Origin: Lasioglossum baleicum
Taxonomy: Eukaryota; Arthropoda; Insecta; Hymenoptera; Halictidae
Length of the DNA: 64,000 bases
Assembly (NCBI RefSeq): GCF_051020765.1
Contig: NC_134932.1
Coordinates: forward strand, 2,914,001-2,978,000
Direction: 5' to 3'
The stretch's first letter is position 1. Each line of letters opens with the position of its first letter. The notes below the pieces were generated by a model. It searched no databases, was not told the DNA's origin, and saw nothing but the letters and a program-made list of their open reading frames with translations. Both the position numbers and the translations under genes were made by a program. Below, one piece after another: positions 11,523-22,619 of this stretch.

Positions 11523-12552
11523 ATGAGTGATCCGGTGGAGAACGTCTCCGGTCAAACCCTAGCGGGCCCGATGGAGAACCTTTCTAATCAGCCTTCGACA
11601 TCAGAAGTGGGATTCGAACGGAACTCGTCTGAGAACGATGGGACAAATTGGAAATTCATGTTCGAGATGTTATTGGGACGGATGCAAGGTCCAATAGTGC
11701 AGTATCCACAAAGGCCCGGATATTTTTGCCAGAGTTTGACCCCGACAATGCAGACCACAGTGCGAAAGCTTGGTGTGTTACCGTAGATGTTTGCCTCGCG
11801 GAGCGACCGATGCAAGGCGGTGAATTAATTATGGCCTTAAGCAGGGCGCTGAAAGGTAGTGCGTCCGCGTGGATGGCACAAGTAAATTATGCGGGCATGG
11901 ACTGGAGTGAATTCAGAAAAATGTTCCTGGCCCAATATGACACCTTCGAAACTCCTGCCGGTGCAATGATGAGGATCAACGGGGGAAAACCACGAGATGG
12001 CGAGTCTATGCCCTCGTACGCGAACAGAGTTCTGGCTGCGTTTACAAATTTGTACACGACAATGTCAACGGAGCAAATCGCTATTGCTTCAACGTTGGCA
12101 CATTGCGTGCAAATAGATCCTCGGCTGCAGCGCGTTGCGTTTACTACGAAAATTGATAACCGCGCTTTTCTTTACAAAAGGAGCTAATGGCCTTCGGTTT
12201 CCGTGAACGGTCAGCTACCGCCGACGGAAAAGATCCAAAGGCAACGGAAATCAAGAAGAAGAGGAGTGGCGTCACATGTTTTTCATGTGGCAAGGAAGGA
12301 CATAATGCTACGGACTGTCATCGACGCCAAGGAGCGACACGGATGCTAGGACCCAACCCTAGTACGAGCGGAGGCAAACGCGGACCACCGCAAAAGCCGG
12401 TTACTTGTTTCAAGTGCGGAGAGGACGGCCATATTGCTCCACAGTACAAAAAAAAAGGAGGATGGAAGATCGCATCCAAGGGTATCCACGGAACGGCGGA
12501 TCAACCTGTGCAGTATCGCGCCGGTAACAGCAGAACTTGCGGAATCGGGTGA
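11523..12552 (+). pseudogene. Gypsy-type gag with two zinc knuckles, frameshifted
   Basis: Capsid gene of a Ty3/Gypsy-like element. Begins at ATG 11523 (MSDPVEN). The frame changes near 11700, where the ARIFLPEFDPD capsid region continues in another frame to 12187, and changes again into the nucleocapsid region 12187-12552. Knuckle 1 is intact (CFSCGKEGHNATDC). Knuckle 2 reads CFKCGEDGHIAPQY, so the last cysteine is lost. Several frameshifts make this a dead copy. The protease follows at once. Confidence 0.82.
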
Positions 12553-13236
12553 GGTCTAAGATTTTTGTTTCGATACGGGTGCGGAACGCTCTCTGATAAA
12601 AGAATCAGTCACGAATAAATTTTCCGGTAAGCGATTTGAAAATCTAACAAGGTTAATTAGTCTGGGCAACGCCAATGTGATGAGTAGCGTACAGATACTG
12701 TCTCAAGTGATCATACTCGATCACAGCGTCGAAATTCTTTTTCCATGTTGTACCGGGTGAACATTTGAACAGTAGTATTTTGATTGGTCGCGATTTAATA
12801 GCGCAAGGGTTTTCCGTTGAAATTTCGGCGAATAACTTTATTCTAAAGCGGGACAAGATGATAAAGATTTGTGAAGTCGGCAAGAAGATTGATAACTTTA
12901 ACAGTATTGACACGGATATGGTCGGTCCCGATAAGGAAGCACTGATCAATTTGTTCAATGAATTTTCCGAATCGTTTGTCATCGGTACGCCTACGGGTAG
13001 GATAAATTCGGGAGAGCTACTAATAAAGTTAATAGACCCTAATCGTACTGTGCAACGACGACCATACCGACTTAGTCCCAACGAGAGGCAAACTGTAAGG
13101 GACAAAACCAGCGAGCTCTTGTCGGCTGGGATCATTAGGCCCAGCTGTTCTCCGTTTGCCAGTTCCATAATTCTCGTAAACAAGGAATATGGTTCCGACC
13201 GTTTATGCGTTGATTATTGAGAGCTGAACAGTAATA
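12553..13236 (+). pseudogene. Gypsy-type protease and start of RT, truncated
   Basis: An aspartic protease core DTGAERSL lies near 12574. After frame damage near 12755 the frame 12765-13220 holds the linker and the RT start, with GRDLIAQG, RRPYRLSP, ELLSAGIIRPS and SPFASSIILV, as in Gypsy RTs. The motif that normally reads DYREL has TGA in place of an arginine codon (13218-13220). The copy stops at 13234-13236, where a transposon end begins with TA as target. Confidence 0.85.
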
Positions 13237-13480
13237 CCCAAGTAGCACCGGACGTACACTGGACGTCCAGTTTTTGTCCAATTTACGTCCATACGTCCGT
13301 TACGGACGTCCCAGGGACGTCCATGGGACCAAATTTCGGATGTCCCAAAGACGCTCATTATTTTTGTCCAGGGACGTCCATGGGGCCAAAATTTCGGATG
13401 TCCCAGGGACGCTCATTATTTTTGTCCCAGGGACGTCCGTGGGACCTAAATTTCGGATGTTCCAAGTACATCTATTTTTT
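13237..13480. mobile_element. End of a CCC...TAG transposon (element A relative) with subterminal repeats
   Basis: Starts CCCAAGTAGCACCGGACG after TA, matching the element A end CCCAGATAGCACC. It carries a direct-repeat array of about 55-60 bp units with GGGACGTCCATGGGACCAAA and TTTCGGATGTCCCA. The other end was not found, so the copy is probably truncated. It cuts the Gypsy RT. Confidence 0.72.
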
Positions 13481-13789
13481 AAGTCTTATATGTGCTCAGG
13501 ACTTTGGTACGTATCAGAATGCTCACTTCTCATGCATAAGACATACCTATATGTATGCAAAAATATATATGTATACATACATAGAATTTAAAAAAAATTG
13601 TTTTATATAAAACTATATGTATATAGAATTTTTAATTTTTATAATTTTTTTTTATTTACTGATTTGTGTTACATTTATACTTATTCTTTTCATAAATACA
13701 GAACATCCGTTGTCTAGTAATAGTAATAGAAATAATGGTAATAACAATAATGATAGTAAAAATATCAAAATAAAAGCATCACTATATAG

Positions 13790-13866
13790 CGGGATTTGAA
13801 CTTTGGTCTTTCGGGTGGAAACGTGATACTTTGATGTGATTACTACCACCATGCCACACCGGCTCT
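13790..13866 (-). other. tRNA-like sequence (A box and B box), likely SINE head or tRNA relic
   Basis: On the minus strand GTGGCATGGTGGTAG resembles an A box and AGTTCAAATCCCGC a B box, about 50 bases apart. The acceptor stem does not pair well, so it is not called a functional tRNA. Confidence 0.5.
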
Positions 13867-14540
13867 CTTCAGAAAATTATGTCAATATATGTATATTTTC
13901 CATACGTTTCTCGTAAACAGATGAAAAAAGTGTTCATACTAAAGTTACTTTGTAATTATATGGCAATTATTTATAACAATATATACAGTGATAAATATAT
14001 ACCTATAAGACTTTATATCAGATCTCTAGTAAAGACTTGATCTGAGCAAGACGGAGCTGTACTACGTACACTATATTGTAAACTTTATAAAACTATATTA
14101 TAAAGGAGTTATTTTAATTTAAAGTGTGTCGCATTCATTATTACTGACTGTAGATTGTTTTGTCAATGAAAGTTCTAAGGGACAGAAAGGTCAACTTTTT
14201 CTAAGAGGTATATTCTTTGTTATTTAGATTTTATGAATTTTTCCAAGCACAAAAATTAATAAGAGAGAGAGAGTTTTAATGTTAGAAAATTGTAGGATGT
14301 TAATGAGATTAAATATGTTAACGAAAAGGTCATTAAATAATTACTGCGTATAATTTTCATAAAGTAAAATATACACGACATTTACAGGATGTTTATAGGA
14401 CATTTAAAAACCTATCGTCTTCAAAGATATGGTTTCTAAATATTAAAAAGTACTAAACAACTTTGCATGAGGATAAAAAATAAAATAAACATCATATAGG
14501 CTAGGTACATAGTGCAATACAATCGCATATACGTATAACA
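13867..14540. other. AT-rich stretch without recognised gene
   Basis: No homology recognised; low-complexity AT-rich DNA, possibly interior of the truncated transposon that starts at 13237. Confidence 0.4.
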
Positions 14541-14545
14541 CTAAT

Positions 14546-15178
14546 TGTAACAAGGTTAGCGGTCTTGATCGACCTCAAAGGGAAAGTTGTATTTGGAGTG
14601 AATGGAAATGAGTGAGAACTGGATGATTGTGTGATTGAAGTGAAAGCATGGCATGGATGTACCGTGCGGATTTGATTGGAATGAATGGGAGCAAGAAAAT
14701 GTGGATAGAATCCTAATTAACAATAAATAACTGTATAATTGCACTTAAACACTGTACAAAGGTCTATTGTAATAAAAATGTAATAGAAAGAACACGAATA
14801 AATGGAATTGAAACAGAGTGAAAACTGATTAAGCGTTTACTAATGGCGATAGCGAGAAGCGCGTGGCTATAAATTGCGAAACCGTGCAAAGAGTGAGTGA
14901 ACGGCGGATTCTCACTTGCTTTTATTCTCTCTCTCCTTCTAGAACGTTCGTCACGCGTCATTGTTTCCGGGCGAGCATTCGCGAACGTTCGCGAAGGATC
15001 GAGAGTGACTCGCGACCAATTGCGCAAGCACGCGAGCGTTACGCAATTTCCGAGCGCTGCCGATTGGCCGGTCATCGTTCCCTAGCTCGCGTCATCTTGG
15101 CGCGAATCGCAACAGTTTTGGCGGGAGCACGCTGTGTCTCCAGACTGTCATGGCGCTCGCACGCGCCAGTTTCGAACA
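14546..15178. mobile_element. Solo LTR with 5-bp duplication CTAAT
   Basis: Begins TGTAACAAGG and ends CGAACA, with CTAAT at 14541-14545 and 15179-15183. 633 bp. The last 300 bp are GC-rich and carry a TATAAA (about 14869) on the plus strand; several AATAAA signals lie upstream of that, so orientation is unsettled. A 5-bp duplication is usual for BEL and many Gypsy elements. Confidence 0.72.
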
Positions 15179-15351
15179 CTAATACATATTTATTAATAAC
15201 AATTTATATTTAGTTGTAACAATTTACAACAATACTTTGGATTTTTAAAGGAAGACATACAATATAAGCCACGAAAATATTCGAACACCCTTTGAAACAG
15301 AATGATTTTTTAAAAATTGTACCGAACAACTTAATTTTTTATAATAAATTA

Positions 15352-15866
15352 CCCAGATAGCACCATACGTCCATAGGATGTACGTTTTACGTCCAGTTTA
15401 TATCCGAACGTCCTACATCCATTCTGAACATTCGGAGGATGTCCTTAGGTCTTAAATTCTGGACGTTCTCGGGACGTCCGTTTTTTAGGTTTCACGAATG
15501 TCCTTAGGACTTAAATTTTGGACGTTCTAGGAACATCCGTTTTTTAGATTTTATGAATATCCTTAGGACTTAAATTTTGGACGTTCTAGGAACGTCCGTT
15601 TCTTAGGTTTTACGAACGTCTTTAGAATTTAAATTTTGGATGTTCTAGGAACGTCCGTTCCTTAGGTTTTACGAATGTCCTTAGGACTTCAATTTTGGAC
15701 TTTCTCGGAACATCCGTTTTGTAGGTTTTACGAATGTCCTTAGGACTTTAATTTTGGATGTTCTGGGAACGTCCGTTCTTTAGGTTTTACGAATGTATTT
15801 AGGATTTAAATTTCGTATGTTTTAGGAATGACTGTTTCTTAAGTATTACCGAATATTGTTAGAACT
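15352..15866. repeat. Left subterminal repeat array of element A
   Basis: About seven degenerate units of 58-62 bp on the pattern GTCCTTAGGACTTAAATTTT, then GGACGTTCTAGGAACGTCCG, then TTTTTTAGGTTTTACGAAT. Each unit holds an inverted GGACGT/ACGTCC pair. Such arrays next to transposon ends are typical transposase or accessory-protein binding sites in CACTA elements. Confidence 0.82.
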
Positions 15867-15868
15867 TA

Positions 15869-17332
15869 AAGGCTATGCCCGCGTGTTTGGTAGTGAAATT
15901 AGCCCCCAGCGGAATTTTAATCGTGCTTGGACCTTTCGATAGCCTACCCAAAAAGACCCTTCTCTGCCAAGTTTCAGCCCGATATTTCATCTGTAAGGGT
16001 AGTTATCGAGAAAAATCGAAAAACCAGTTTTTGGCCGAATTTCCCTATTTATTGACAATTAAAAATTCTGAAAAAATCTGACACACATTTCGGATACTAA
16101 ACCACATAGTAGATATCATTTCCAGATTTTTCCATTGCAAACCCTAGTTGTAAAAAATGAAAAACACGAAAAAAACGGAAAAATGCAGATTTCGTAATAG
16201 AAATCTTAAGTTGACTATCACAGATTTAATTTAGCAATGAGATATTACCGTAAGTATTATGCTCAATTTTTTCAAATTCCTGAGAGTGGTGCGTCATAGT
16301 TAAAAAAAAATTAAGACCACTTTTTTTGGCGTTTTCCTTAAATTATACTTATCTTTTCTGAATCTTAAAAATATATGATGTAATATTAAACGTTCCTGTA
16401 TTGTATACGTGACTGTATTACTTTTATCTTTACTGGATGTCTTATTCAGTATATAATAAATCAGTAATAATTATATTAAAATATATTAGTCCGTAAATGA
16501 CTAAAAACTGAAAGTACTCAAAAAATATTTTTCCGAAAAATTAATTAAAAATAACCTGCACATCGTTCAAAAATAGTTTTACAAAGATTTAACAACAATC
16601 ATATGGTTAGGAAAAACCTTCTGATTAACGAAAAAAAGAATTGACTTCACCGGGATTCGTACCTGGTCCAAAAAGTCTTCAGCGGTTCCGAAGCAGAGAC
16701 CATAGCCGCTGCACCAATCGGCGCCGTTTGAATTGTCTTCTAAATATTCGAATATATCTACATAGTATTATTTTCGTTTTTTGTATTACGCAAGTTTTAA
16801 AGTCTGGAAGATGTTTCTCCGAACATAGGAACGTTTAATATTACATCATATATTTTTAAGATTCAGAAAAGATAAGAATAACTTAAGGAAAATGCCAAAA
16901 AAGTGGTTTTTATTTTTTTAACTAAGACGCACCACTCTCAGGAATTTGAAAAAAATTGAGTGTAATACTTACGGTAATATCTCATTGCTAAATTAAATCT
17001 GTGATAGTCAACTTAAGATTTCTATATGAAATCTGCATTTTTCCGTTTTTTTTTCGTGTTTATCATTTTTTACAACTAGAGTTTGCAACGGAAAAATCTG
17101 GAAATGATACCTAATATGTGGCTTAGTATCTGAAATGTGTCAGATTTTTTTCAGAATTTTTAATTGTCAATAAATGGGGAAATTCGGCCAAAAACTGGTT
17201 TTTCGATTTTTCTCAGTATATAACTACCCTTACAGATGATATATGGGGCTAAAACTTGGCAAAGAAGGGTCTTTTTGGGTAGGCTATCGAATGGTCCAAG
17301 CGAATTTCACTACCAAACCCGGGCATAGCCTT
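15869..17332. mobile_element. TA-flanked foldback element with a central tRNA-like sequence
   Basis: The ends AAGGCTATGCCCG and CGGGCATAGCCTT are flanked by TA at 15867-15868 and 17333-17334. The arms of about 480 bp (15869-16400 and 16850-17332) pair in reverse, and the 450-bp centre includes a tRNA-like block at 16643-16729. TA target and size suggest a Tc1/mariner-type non-autonomous element. A right half copy lies at 47337-47990. Confidence 0.78.
16643..16729 (-). other. tRNA-like sequence in the foldback centre
   Basis: On the minus strand TTGGTGCAGCGGCTATGG fits a tRNA D-arm/A box and GGTACGAATCCCGG fits a T-arm/B box, 45 bases apart; AGCGG...CCGCT can pair between them. The acceptor ends do not match. 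Related blocks lie at 55528-55612 and 47337-47372. Confidence 0.55.
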
Positions 17333-17642
17333 TAGTTTTCGAGATATTCCAGGTGGTAAATATAGTGCAGTACGCACACAACGAAGTGCTTGTATATTGT
17401 TGTGTCCGTCTTTTATTTAACCACTGCATTTGAAAAACAATTGTCAGCGCAAGCGACAAAAGACGCGCTACGCGAAAGAAATCGCGGATCGCGTAGGCAT
17501 TCTCGCCATTTGAGCATTAGCTGGCATCGGTGATAGATCAGGATTCTGTGACAAGTGAAAGAAGAAAGAAAGAAGCTTGTGACGGAGAAATTTTTTACTA
17601 TTTCAGGTAAGTCTGTATTTTATATTTTTGATAGATTTAAAC

Positions 17643-19628
17643 ATGCCTGGTAAAAGGAAATTACAGAAATATTATAGGCGTGCTAAAAAATCTTTATGTC
17701 AGGAAGCCTCTACCTCATTAGATATAAAATCTCCAAATGATTTAGTTGACTTAAATTCTTCTTTAGATAGTATTATCGAAAACGAAGTTTCTGTAGAAAA
17801 TTTTCAGATTGATGAAATTACAGAACGGCAGGATTCCGCACATCCAGCTCACGAGTCGGTTGAAAGAAATAATATTGAAACTTTTCCTCTACTTTTATCA
17901 GAATGGGCTGTAAAGCACAATATTTCTCATGCCGCTATTAATGATTTACTTCCTATATTACATAGGCCTATACCAAATAACATACCAATAGATGCTAGAA
18001 ATCTTTTAAAAACATGTAGAAAGAAAATAGTTACTAAAGCGATTGAAGCAGGGCATTATTATCATTTTGGCTTAAAGAATTCTATTCTAAACCTCGTTCG
18101 ATTCGTAGACATTTCATTTATTAATAACAATATTATTGAAATTAATATCAATATTGACGGTCTTCCGTTATCGAAAAGTTCTACTAGTCAAGTGTTTCCA
18201 ATTCTTTGCAGTCTCACAGGATATATAAATGTTGAAATGGTAGGTATCTACCATGGTTACGAAAAACCAAAAGATATCAATAATTTTTAATACGATTTTG
18301 TTGAGGAGGCTAAAGACCTTATTAATAATGGATTTTTAATTAATGAACAACACTTTCATCTTCATATAAAATCATTCATTTGTGATGCTCCCGCGAAATC
18401 TTCAATAAAATACGTGAAAGGACATACAGGATATCATTCGTGTACAAAGTGTTGTATCGAAGGAGATTTTATTGATAATAGGGTATGCTTTCCTGCTTTA
18501 AATAATATTCGTTTGAGGAATGATTTCGAGTTTAGATCAAAAATTGATGATGACCACCATATTGGTACATCTATTTTAGAAAATATTCCGGGTATAAATA
18601 TGATCGATTCTTTTACTTTAGATTATATGCACTTAATTTGTTTGGGTGTCATGAAAAAGTTGCTTTTGAATTTATGGTGCTGCGGTAAACCTTCTACAAA
18701 AATCTCACATTTGCAATCCCTTAATATATCTAATTCTTTAGTTTCTTTAGCGAAGTATATTCCATTAGAATTTAATAGAAAACCGCGAACTTTAAAGGAT
18801 CTTAAGCGATGGAAAGCAACAGAATTTAGGCAATTTTTACTCTATACTGGCCCAGTAGTTTTGCTACATAATTTAAGTAATAATAGATATTTGAATTTCC
18901 TTTCATTGCATGTTGCAACAACCATTTTATCCAATTCAAAATATTTTGATTTTATTGACTATGCATCTGAGCTATTACAATATTTTGTAAAAACTTTTAA
19001 ATCTTTATACGGATCTCAGTATATATCTCACAATATACACAATCTTATACATATTGCAGAAGATGTTAGAAATCACGGGCCTCTTGACAATTTCAGTTCT
19101 TTTAAATATGAAAATTTCTTACAATCCATTTTAAAATCTATTCGGAAAAACGATAAAGTATTGGAACAAATAGTAAAACGACATTCGGAAAAATGCAATA
19201 TTCCCTCGAAGAAAAAGATGTATGAAAATAAATTACCTATTTTTAAAAAAGAACATTTTGAGGGGCCCTTAATAACAAATATCAAAATTACGAAACAATT
19301 CAAACGTGTCGATTTTCAGCATTTCTGTTTAAAAACTACTGAGCCTAATAATTGCTGTTCTCTTAGTAGTAGTGATATAATTGTTGTAAAAAATATAGTA
19401 TTATTGAATGAATCATATAAAATTATTGGTAGAAAGTTTTTACATCTGAAAGATTTTTATAAAACTCCTTGTAGATCGTCCTGCTTTGGAATTTTTTTAA
19501 TTGAATCTCCTAATTTAGGTCCTTTGGAAATGTTCGATATTGCAGACATTGCTAATAAATATGTTAAATTGAAACTTGAAGAAAAAATTATTGTTTTTCC
19601 CATGCTACATTCTGATTGCTCTCCGTAA
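17643..19628 (+). CDS. Tnp2-like transposase of element A, one in-frame stop
   Basis: Transposase of an EnSpm/CMC-type element. About 661 codons from ATG 17643 (MPGKRKLQ), with a single TAA at 18288-18290 after GYEKPKDINNF; the same frame goes on with homologous protein to 19628. Seen: basic N-terminus; NIDGLPLSKSS (likely first catalytic Asp, near codon 172); a Cys/His segment HTGYHSCTKC; LDYMHLICLGVMKKLL (likely second Asp); HNLIHIAEDVR; and a C-terminal FPMLH motif shared with elements B and C. A 5' UTR intron is likely (donor at 17606 CAG/GTAAGT, acceptor at 17634). The internal stop may be real decay or one base of assembly error. The stop codon overlaps a donor-like GTAAGT. Confidence 0.82.
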
Positions 19629-19629
19629 G

Positions 19630-20153
19630 TCCGTACATGTATATCTTTTTTTGAGGGTAGATATTTTAGAAACTACCTTCATGTTACAGAATTTTTAGCA
19701 CGCTCAATAAGTATATCTGTCCCAGTCAACTGTAACTATTGCAGTTGTATTGTATGTAAAGCCAGCAAAATCGTGGTCTATTTTTTCTTACCGGATCACA
19801 AATTAATAAAATATTTTTATCTCGCTAATTTGCAATCCGATAAAAAAAATTTAACCACATCATAGGACGATAGGGCTATTGGCGAACTACCTATGTTATA
19901 AAAAAAAACAGTAACGCGCCAGGGTAATACCTCATATGGGTGGTGTGGAAATTTACCTATACTATTGATATTATAACATCAAAAGTTTACTCGTTATCAG
20001 TTTTCAAATGGTTCTGCCAATGATCGTCGTACAGGCTTAACGTAGGATTGAAATCGTTAGATATTACGGTTGCAGATAATTGCAGACAACATTTCTTTAA
20101 ATAAGTTTTCTTATTACTCTTCAATTGTATTAATTTTGTTAACTATTTGCAGT
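19630..20153 (+). other. Spacer between the two genes of element A
   Basis: AT-rich with no ORF. A 110-bp block (about 19850-19960) recurs in reverse at 25505-25605, upstream of the DUF4806 relic of element B, so it is probably the DUF4806 promoter or 5' UTR. The segment ends in a splice acceptor (TATTTGCAG) three bases before the DUF4806 ATG. Confidence 0.5.
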
Positions 20154-21569
20154 ATGAATTCGTGGAGCATCGTACAATTTGTGAAAGATGGCACGGTAGA
20201 GGCAGTACCATCAGCATGGTTGCTAAATGGTTACTGCTACTGGCCATCATTACCACCAAATCGTTTAGCAAATGCTATTAAAAAATGTGAAGAAATAAAC
20301 ACAGGTTGGGAGAAACACAAAGTTAAATGTTTTATAAATGGAACCTTTGGTAAGTTAAAAATGTTGTACTATGTATAATGAAACTAAAATAAATACTTAT
20401 CATTAAAAATACTTTCAGATGATTACGCAAAAGCAAGATCAAAGGCCAAAGTGGCAGAAGAAACATCAGACTTGCAGTCAGAAGCTGAACCCCCAAAAAA
20501 GAGAAAAAGACAAAAAAACAAGCATGTATCAAGCAGCGACACCGATGACGATTCCAATTCGTTAATATCTCTGCCACTGCCTCCTACGTTGCAAATACAT
20601 GAAACATTAGGTTTGTAAATGAATAGTTTTATGCTATGCAACATTGTACTATTTATAGCTACTTAATTTTTCTTCTTTTATAATTATCACATTCCTATAA
20701 CAAAAATAATTATTGTTTTCAGATGTATGCACGAACAATAATGAAATTTACAACAGAGAAAATATTCCAACGAAATCTGTTGTAATTAATGGTAACTATA
20801 TTAATAGATTTATATATAAACAAATAATACAAAAATATTTTTAAGCACCTGACACCTACCAAATCTAAATTTTCAGAAAACCAAGAGACGTCTCAACTGG
20901 ACAATAACAGCAATACAGTACAAAAATATTTAAAAACCATAATAGAACAGCAGCACCTATTGCGCAGTATAATGACGGATGTTTTAAGTAGAGTAGAAGG
21001 ATTAGAAAAAAGTTTGAAAAAGCATTCTGCGCCAGGACAAAAAAGACCATCAATTTTCAAACTAAATATATTATTTCCAATTAATTGTGAACAAGAATTG
21101 CAGAAGTTCGAAACACATCTGCAAGATGAGAACAATTTTAGAGACGCGGTAAAAAAACATAACGTTAACGATACGAATAGAATTCCAATTCAGTTGTAAC
21201 AAAATGATTAATTTGCAGGTCCACGAATTAGCAACAGTAGGAGGCACAAATAATTACAATTTTGTAAAACGGGTCATGGCCTGTTTAATGACTAACAAAT
21301 TTGGTACAGAATACAGTTGGCTAGGAAGAAAAGGCAAAAAAATGTTTCATTCTCTAAAATTAGCCAAAATAATAATAGGTAATTATCACGTTTATTTTAT
21401 TATTATATTTATTTGTATACGATTGAATATTATTTAACTAAAATTCCATTGTTTAGATGCAGCAGAAATATCGGGAGTTTCAAAAAATAAAAAAGAAACG
21501 GAAATTTCTATTCAGTCATGGCTCAGGAGGGCCATGGAGCGCAATAAGGTTATAGTCAAAGACTTGTAG
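20154..21569 (+). CDS. DUF4806-domain protein of element A, six coding exons
   Basis: Exons read from splice signals: 20154-20349, 20419-20610, 20723-20791, 20877 to about 21190, about 21219-21376, about 21457-21569. The N-terminal exon (MNSWSIVQFVKDGTVEAVPSAW) holds the typical N-terminal module of this insect family. Exon 2 is acidic/basic with a KKRKRQKNK nuclear signal. Exon 4 has a predicted coiled coil (IIEQQHLLRSIMTDVLSRVE). Exons 5-6 hold the DUF4806 core: FVKRVMACLMTNKFGTEYSWLGRKGKKMFHSLKL. The exon 4/5 junction is not certain, because an in-frame TAA at about 21197 must be spliced out. Sits 0.5 kb behind the transposase on the same strand. Function unknown; DNA binding is my inference. 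Confidence 0.8.
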
Positions 21570-21925
21570 TTCAATTATATACCTGCACATTGTATTTTTA
21601 ATTAAAAAATATGTTGAAAGCTTATTTTACGTTCTTTATCAATTTTATTACCCCCTAAGCAGCTACCGAGTTTTGCTTATAGAGACGTAGCAGCCCTGCT
21701 TTATACATGTACAATATAAATAAATAACCTCATATATAATAAATAAAATCTTGTAGATTTAAAAAAAATAATAATAAATAGTATAATTGCACTTTTGTTG
21801 AATATGTTTTTAACGTTGCAAAGAAATCGTTCTTCTGAAATATGTACAATTTATCAGATTGTTTAATACGTTTACCAACAGAAAATAAAGTTATAAAGTA
21901 AATGAAGATTTAAGTAAAAGTTAAA
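21570..21925. other. 3' region of element A
   Basis: AT-rich, with several AATAAA-type signals (for example at about 21719-21746) that could end the DUF4806 transcript. No further gene. Confidence 0.45.
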
Positions 21926-21929
21926 ACTT

Positions 21930-22219
21930 GTTTAAACATTCACAAAAAGTTCAAAGGACGTTATTTTCGACATCCGAAAAACATTTACAAAATGTCCAGA
22001 GAACGTTACTTCCAACATCCGAAAAACGTTATGAGAATGTCCACACAGTACGTCCTCGGGATTTCCAACTTTGTAACTGGTACGTTCCTATGACATTCAG
22101 AGGACATAATGAGGACATAACTGGCACATTTGGATATTGCCGGGACGTCCTCGGAATGTACGGAATATCCGAAACGGACGTTCTTTGGACGTACATAGGA
22201 TATCTGTGTGCTATCTGGG
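21930..22219. repeat. Right subterminal repeat array of element A
   Basis: Units with AGGACGTTATTTTCGACATCCGAAAAACATTTACAAAATGTCC-type words, in inverse orientation to the left array, ending at the TIR GTGCTATCTGGG. About four to five degenerate units; GGACGT/ACGTCC cores are shared with the left array. Confidence 0.75.
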
Positions 22220-22320
22220 TAGAAGCATTCGTTTGAGATGATATGAAAAAAAGATTTTCCAAAAATTATAATTTACAAGGTTACATGCAAAAATTAAAAA
22301 CGCATTTTTTAAAACTTTTT

Positions 22321-22544
22321 AAAAATTCGTCTTGAGTGGCGGTTACGCGAGAGCGGTGTAACGAAGGTACATCCGCGGTGGCCGTTAACAGTGATCTGGT
22401 GATCTCGATCAGCAGGTGCGTAACCGAAAATCACGCGTTCGGCGTATCGCGAAGTGGGGGGTCGAGCGGCTGACGTGACGTCATCCGCACGACTACGCGA
22501 TGTCGGTTGGAGCGGATCAGCCGGGTCTAGATCGGCCGGAACAT
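22321..22544. repeat. Left copy of a 220-bp direct repeat
   Basis: Pairs with 24483-24703 in the same orientation. GC-rich, no coding evidence. Confidence 0.8.
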
Positions 22545-22619
22545 TACTCCCCCCCTTGCCGAGACGCAGTCTCGGCAATAGACGCGGGGTTGTTGAATAT
22601 AGCCAGCGACAGTACGACA

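Larger units (their letters stand above)
15352..22219 (+). mobile_element. Element A: two-gene Tnp2-like (EnSpm-type) transposon, near complete
   Basis: The ends CCCAGATAGCAC and GTGCTATCTGGG are a perfect 12-bp TIR, with TA on both sides (15350-15351, 22220-22221). Inside lie tandem subterminal repeats at both ends, a nested 1.46-kb foldback, a Tnp2-like transposase (17643-19628) and a spliced DUF4806 gene (20154-21569), both on the plus strand. The layout resembles plant CACTA elements, which pair a transposase (TnpD/Tnp2) with a subterminal-repeat binder (TnpA). That DUF4806 plays the second role is my inference. Length 6.87 kb. Confidence 0.82.

Noticed and set aside
16643..16729. Functional tRNA gene
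   Set aside because: A and B boxes are recognisable but the acceptor stem does not pair and the T-stem is imperfect; it sits in a foldback element.
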